NCBI RefSeq assembly: GCF_034347405.1
Contig: NZ_CP133778.1
Coordinates: 4,154,001 to 4,218,000, forward strand
Source: Pseudomonas sp. CCC3.1
GTDB taxonomy: Bacteria > Pseudomonadota > Gammaproteobacteria > Pseudomonadales > Pseudomonadaceae
Length of the DNA stretch: 64,000 bases
Reading direction: 5' to 3'
This document shows, piece by piece, positions 61,245 through 64,000 of this stretch. A model generated the notes under the pieces. That model was not told the origin of the DNA and ran no database searches. It saw nothing but the letters and a program-made list of their open reading frames with translations. Every line of letters begins with the position of its first letter. The stretch's first letter is position 1. A program made the translations under genes and the position numbers.

Positions 61245-62270
61245 TTACAGCGCCAACGGTGCTCTTTCACACAAGGTGTTCAACGCCGCCGCCCACTCCG
61301 GGTTGTCATTGAGACACGGCACCAGCACCAACTCCTCGCCCCCCGCCTCAATAAACTGTTCGCGTCCGCGATCACCGATTTCTTCAAGGGTCTCGATGCA
61401 ATCGGCCACAAACGCCGGGCACATCACCAGAATTTTCTTCACACCCTCTTTAGCCAACGCATCCAGACGCGCCTCAGTGTAAGGCTCGATCCATTTAGCC
61501 CGGCCCAGACGCGATTGAAACGCGACCGACCACGTGCCCTCAGGCAAACCCATGCGCTCGGCAAACGCCTCGGCGGTGCGCAAACATTGCGCCCGATAGC
61601 ACTTCGCCAATACCTCTGGCGATGCGTTCTGGCAGCAGTCTGCATTTTTGAAACAGTGATTACCGGTCGGATCCAGCTTATGCAAGTGCCGCTCCGGCAA
61701 GCCGTGAAAGCTCAGCAGCAGGTGGTCGTAATCCTGCTCCAGGTGCGGTTTGGCACTCGCGACCAACGCCTCAAGGTATTCAGGCTGATCGTAAAACGGC
61801 TGCACAATCGAGAACTGCATCGACAGCTTTTTAGCCTTGACCACCCGCTTGGCTTCTTCGATCACCGTGGTCACGGTGCTGTCGGCAAATTGCGGGTACA
61901 ACGGCGCCAGCGTGACGTTGCGAATGCCTTGAGACGCCAGACGCGTGAGCACCGTTTCAATAGATGGCTCGCCATAGCGCATCGCCAGCTCGACCGGGCC
62001 TTTGCTCCACTCTTGGGTCATGGCCTGCTGCAACCGGCGGCTCAACACCACCAGCGGCGAGCCCTCGTCCCACCAGATGGAGGCATAGGCATGCGCCGAC
62101 TGTTCGGGGCGCTTGATCAGGATCAACGACACCAATAATCGACGAACCGGCCACGGCAGGTCGATGACGTACGGGTCCATCAAAAACTGGTTCAAGTAGC
62201 TGCGTACATCCGCTACCGAAGTAGACGCGGGCGAGCCCAGGTTAACCAGCAACAACGCGTGGTCAGTCAT
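61245..62270 (-). CDS. hemH: Ferrochelatase
   Basis: 341 residues: 'LLVNLGSPASTSVADVRSYLNQFL' (read in parts), the invariant LLSFHGLPERHL with the metal-binding His, and 'FVADCIETLEEI' with the conserved Glu. Inserts Fe2+ into protoporphyrin IX. A Cys cluster (HCFKNADCC) lies near residue 190 and is usual in proteobacterial hemH. Tightly followed upstream by the TIGR01777 gene. Confidence 0.97.
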   Translation of the reverse strand: MTDHALLLVNLGSPASTSVADVRSYLNQFLMDPYVIDLPWPVRRLLVSLILIKRPEQSAHAYASIWWDEGSPLVVLSRRLQQAMTQEWSKGPVELAMRYGEPSIETVLTRLASQGIRNVTLAPLYPQFADSTVTTVIEEAKRVVKAKKLSMQFSIVQPFYDQPEYLEALVASAKPHLEQDYDHLLLSFHGLPERHLHKLDPTGNHCFKNADCCQNASPEVLAKCYRAQCLRTAEAFAERMGLPEGTWSVAFQSRLGRAKWIEPYTEARLDALAKEGVKKILVMCPAFVADCIETLEEIGDRGREQFIEAGGEELVLVPCLNDNPEWAAALNTLCERAPLAL

Positions 62271-62283
62271 GCAACATCCTATT

Positions 62284-63186
62284 TCAGAGGCGGGCGGACA
62301 GATCGTCTAGAGCCGCACGCAAATCGGTGAACTGAAAAGTGAAACCGGCCGCCAGTAATCGGGCGGGTATTGCCCGCTGGCCGCCCAACAATAACGCTGA
62401 CATCTCACCCAGCCCCACGCGCAAGGCCAAAGCCGGGGCTGGCATAAAAGCGGGACGATGCAACACGCGACCCAGGATTTTGGCGAACTCAGCGTTGCGT
62501 ACCGGGTGCGGCGCGCAGGCATTATAAGGACCCGATGCCGCATTCTGATGCACAAGAAAATCAATCAAGGCAATTTGGTCGTTGATATGAATCCATGGCA
62601 TCCATTGCCGGCCATTACCCACCGGGCCTCCGAGCCCCAACTTGAAAGGCAGCAACAGGCGCGACAAAAAGCCGCCCTCAGCCGCCAGCACCAGCCCCGT
62701 GCGCACCAGCGCCACACGGATTCCCATGGCCTGAGCGCGCTGGGCCGTTTCTTCCCAGGCAATGCACAAGTGGCTGGCAAAATCTTCGTTAACGGGCGGC
62801 GACTCTTCGCTCAATTCACGCTCGCCGCCGTCGCCATACCAGCCCACTGCCGACCCCGAAATCAGCACCGAAGGCTTTTGTTCAAGGCTTTCGAGCCAGA
62901 CCAAAAGGGTTTCCGTCAGCGTGACTCGACTGCTCCATAACAACGCCTTGCGCTTGCGCGTCCAGCGGCCACCGGCAATCGGCTCACCGGCCAGGTTAAT
63001 CACCACATCCACCGGCTCGTGACTCAGCTCTACCAGGTGCGCGATACCTCTTACATTCGCACCACACAACGCCTTCACACGTTCAGGATGACGGCTCCAC
63101 ACGCTCAAGCGATGACCTTGCTCCAGCCAGTGACGACACAGTTGGCGGCCTATCAAGCCTGTACCGCCGGTCAGCAATATGTGCAT
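62284..63186 (-). CDS. TIGR01777-family NAD(P)-binding epimerase-like protein
   Basis: 300 residues, extended-SDR Rossmann fold: GGTGLIGRQL (about 7-16), 'DVVINLAGEPIAGGRWT' and 'SAVGWYGDGGERELSEESPP' (read in parts), and a C-terminal DUF1731-like 'LLAAGFTFQFTDLRAALDDL'. Reaction unknown (YfcH/SulA group). 13 bp upstream of hemH on the same strand; hence a hemH operon. Its own start has GAGG upstream. Confidence 0.92.
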   Translation of the reverse strand: MHILLTGGTGLIGRQLCRHWLEQGHRLSVWSRHPERVKALCGANVRGIAHLVELSHEPVDVVINLAGEPIAGGRWTRKRKALLWSSRVTLTETLLVWLESLEQKPSVLISGSAVGWYGDGGERELSEESPPVNEDFASHLCIAWEETAQRAQAMGIRVALVRTGLVLAAEGGFLSRLLLPFKLGLGGPVGNGRQWMPWIHINDQIALIDFLVHQNAASGPYNACAPHPVRNAEFAKILGRVLHRPAFMPAPALALRVGLGEMSALLLGGQRAIPARLLAAGFTFQFTDLRAALDDLSARL

Positions 63187-63378
63187 GAGTTGAACCTCGC
63201 GAGGAGTTTTATACAGAGCACTGGTCTATTTTTAAAAGAAGCCCCATTAATGGGCCATTGGCCTTATAAAGAATAGGTCAGTCTGACTCGGCAGGCGCAC
63301 TAAAACCTATACTAAAAATTAGATTTGTACAGGTATTACAGAAGACGTAGTCTGTGCAAACAGGGAACGAGACCAAAA
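63187..63378. other. Divergent intergenic region TIGR01777 gene / FAD gene
   Basis: 192 bp holding a perfect 12-bp palindrome CCCATTAATGGG (63243-63254), an imperfect GGCCATTGGCC (63253-63263) and the PplR-like site at 63308-63331. No gene recognised. Confidence 0.7.
63308..63331. promoter_or_regulatory. Candidate PplR (class II LitR) binding site
   Basis: TATACT-N12-TGTACA matches 11 of 12 defined positions of the reported P. putida PplR1 site T(G/A)TACA-N12-TGTA(C/T)A. Read from the other strand it also scores 11/12, so it could serve both divergent genes. TTGTAC (63325-63330) may be the -35 of the FAD gene, 49 bp before its ATG. Confidence 0.6.
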
Positions 63379-64000
63379 ATGACTGTACCTATTGCGATCA
63401 TCGGGGCCGGTATTGCCGGACTATCAGCCGCCAACGCACTGCATAAAGCCGGCTACGCAGTTCACCTGTTCGATAAAAGTCGAGGCAGCGGCGGGCGCAT
63501 GTCGAGCAAACGCAGCGAGGTCGGCTCGCTGGATCTGGGCGCACAGTACTTCACTGCACGCGACCGTCGATTTGTCGATGAAGTCAAGCAATGGCAAGAC
63601 AGCGGCTGGGCGGCAGAATGGTCGCCGCATTTGTACAACCACAAGAACGGCCAATTCACGCCCTCGCCCGACGAACAAACCCGCTGGGTCGGCACGCCGC
63701 GAATGAGCGCAATTACTCGCGGGATGCTGGGGCGTCTGACGGTGAACTTCTCGTGCCGGATCACCGATTTGATCCACGGCGAAAAACACTGGCACTTGCT
63801 CGACTCAGACGAATGCACCCATGGCCCTTTTAGCCACGTGATCGTTGCCACGCCAGCGCCCCAGGCAACGGCACTGCTCGCCAGCGCACCCAAGCTGGCA
63901 AGCACCGTGACCGGGGTAAAAATGGACCCGACCTGGGCTGTCGCCCTGGCATTCGAATCACCGCTCGACACGCCCATGGAAGGCTGCTTTGTACAAGGCA
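63379..64000 (+). CDS. NAD(P)/FAD-dependent amine-oxidase-like protein (5' part)
   Basis: At least 207 residues, open to the window end. N-terminal dinucleotide motif IIGAGIAGLSAANAL (about 7-21), then 'FDKSRGSGGRMSSKR' and 'LDLGAQYFTARDRRF', characteristic of renalase-like flavoproteins (COG3380). 'HVIVATPAPQATALL' marks the start of the second FAD contact. Substrate unknown. The PplR-like site upstream and my recollection that this gene lies beside photolyase genes in P. putida suggest light induction. ATG 63379 follows GGGA weakly. Confidence 0.88.
   Translation, partial: MTVPIAIIGAGIAGLSAANALHKAGYAVHLFDKSRGSGGRMSSKRSEVGSLDLGAQYFTARDRRFVDEVKQWQDSGWAAEWSPHLYNHKNGQFTPSPDEQTRWVGTPRMSAITRGMLGRLTVNFSCRITDLIHGEKHWHLLDSDECTHGPFSHVIVATPAPQATALLASAPKLASTVTGVKMDPTWAVALAFESPLDTPMEGCFVQG

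Overview
This window is a stretch of Pseudomonas core chromosome. The main reasons are the gene order rpoN-hpf-ptsN-rapZ-ptsO, the Fur-boxed fagA-fumC-orfX-sodA cluster, mlaFEDCB-ibaG-murA-hisGDC, a fused cysNC, and many short palindromic intergenic repeats of the GTAGGAGCGAGCTTG type. The species cannot be fixed from sequence alone. The repeats and gene order point to the P. fluorescens/P. putida side of the genus. No rRNA, tRNA, prophage, IS element or CRISPR array was found.

Layout. (1) 1-5.4 kb: a blue-light module. It has a short LOV photoreceptor, a PilZ-like protein, a MerR regulator of the B12-independent class II LitR (PplR) type, a membrane-anchored ABM-domain protein, and a pterin operon (folM-folE-folX) followed by DUF1244 and HopJ-like genes. 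(2) 5.5-19.3 kb: redox and sulfur genes (trxB, cysZ, cysNC, cysD, gpx), a GT4 glycosyltransferase, slyD, a DUF3565 gene, pta with an acyltransferase, a NIF3-like protein and the periplasmic protease algW. (3) 19.3-34.8 kb: histidine genes, murA, the Mla phospholipid system, Kdo and LPS-transport genes (kdsD, kdsC, lptCAB) and the sigma-54/PTS-Ntr operon. (4) 34.8-48.7 kb: ZIP transporter, iron-starvation operon, tldD/pmbA protease pair with darP, a nitrilase-like protein, YhdP and RNase G. (5) 48.7-57.5 kb: maf, mreDCB, gatCAB, a small RlpA-like lipoprotein, a Ca/Na exchanger and a CMD-family protein. (6) 57.5-64 kb: AEC carrier, purine and pyrimidine salvage (hpt, upp, uraA), hemH, a TIGR01777 epimerase and a partial FAD protein running off the end.

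The genes form mostly envelope-building and housekeeping operons. Divergent or convergent junctions carry palindromes: five of seven full-length repeats lie between convergent genes, and the nif3/algW junction has a symmetric bidirectional -10.

The most interesting biology is light sensing at both ends. The LOV/PplR pair opens the window. At the far end, a sequence matching 11 of 12 defined positions of the published PplR1 site lies between the TIGR01777 gene and the FAD gene. A second highlight is a nested repeat at 9.4-9.5 kb: 14-bp direct repeats enclose an 18-bp inverted repeat, which encloses a REP palindrome.
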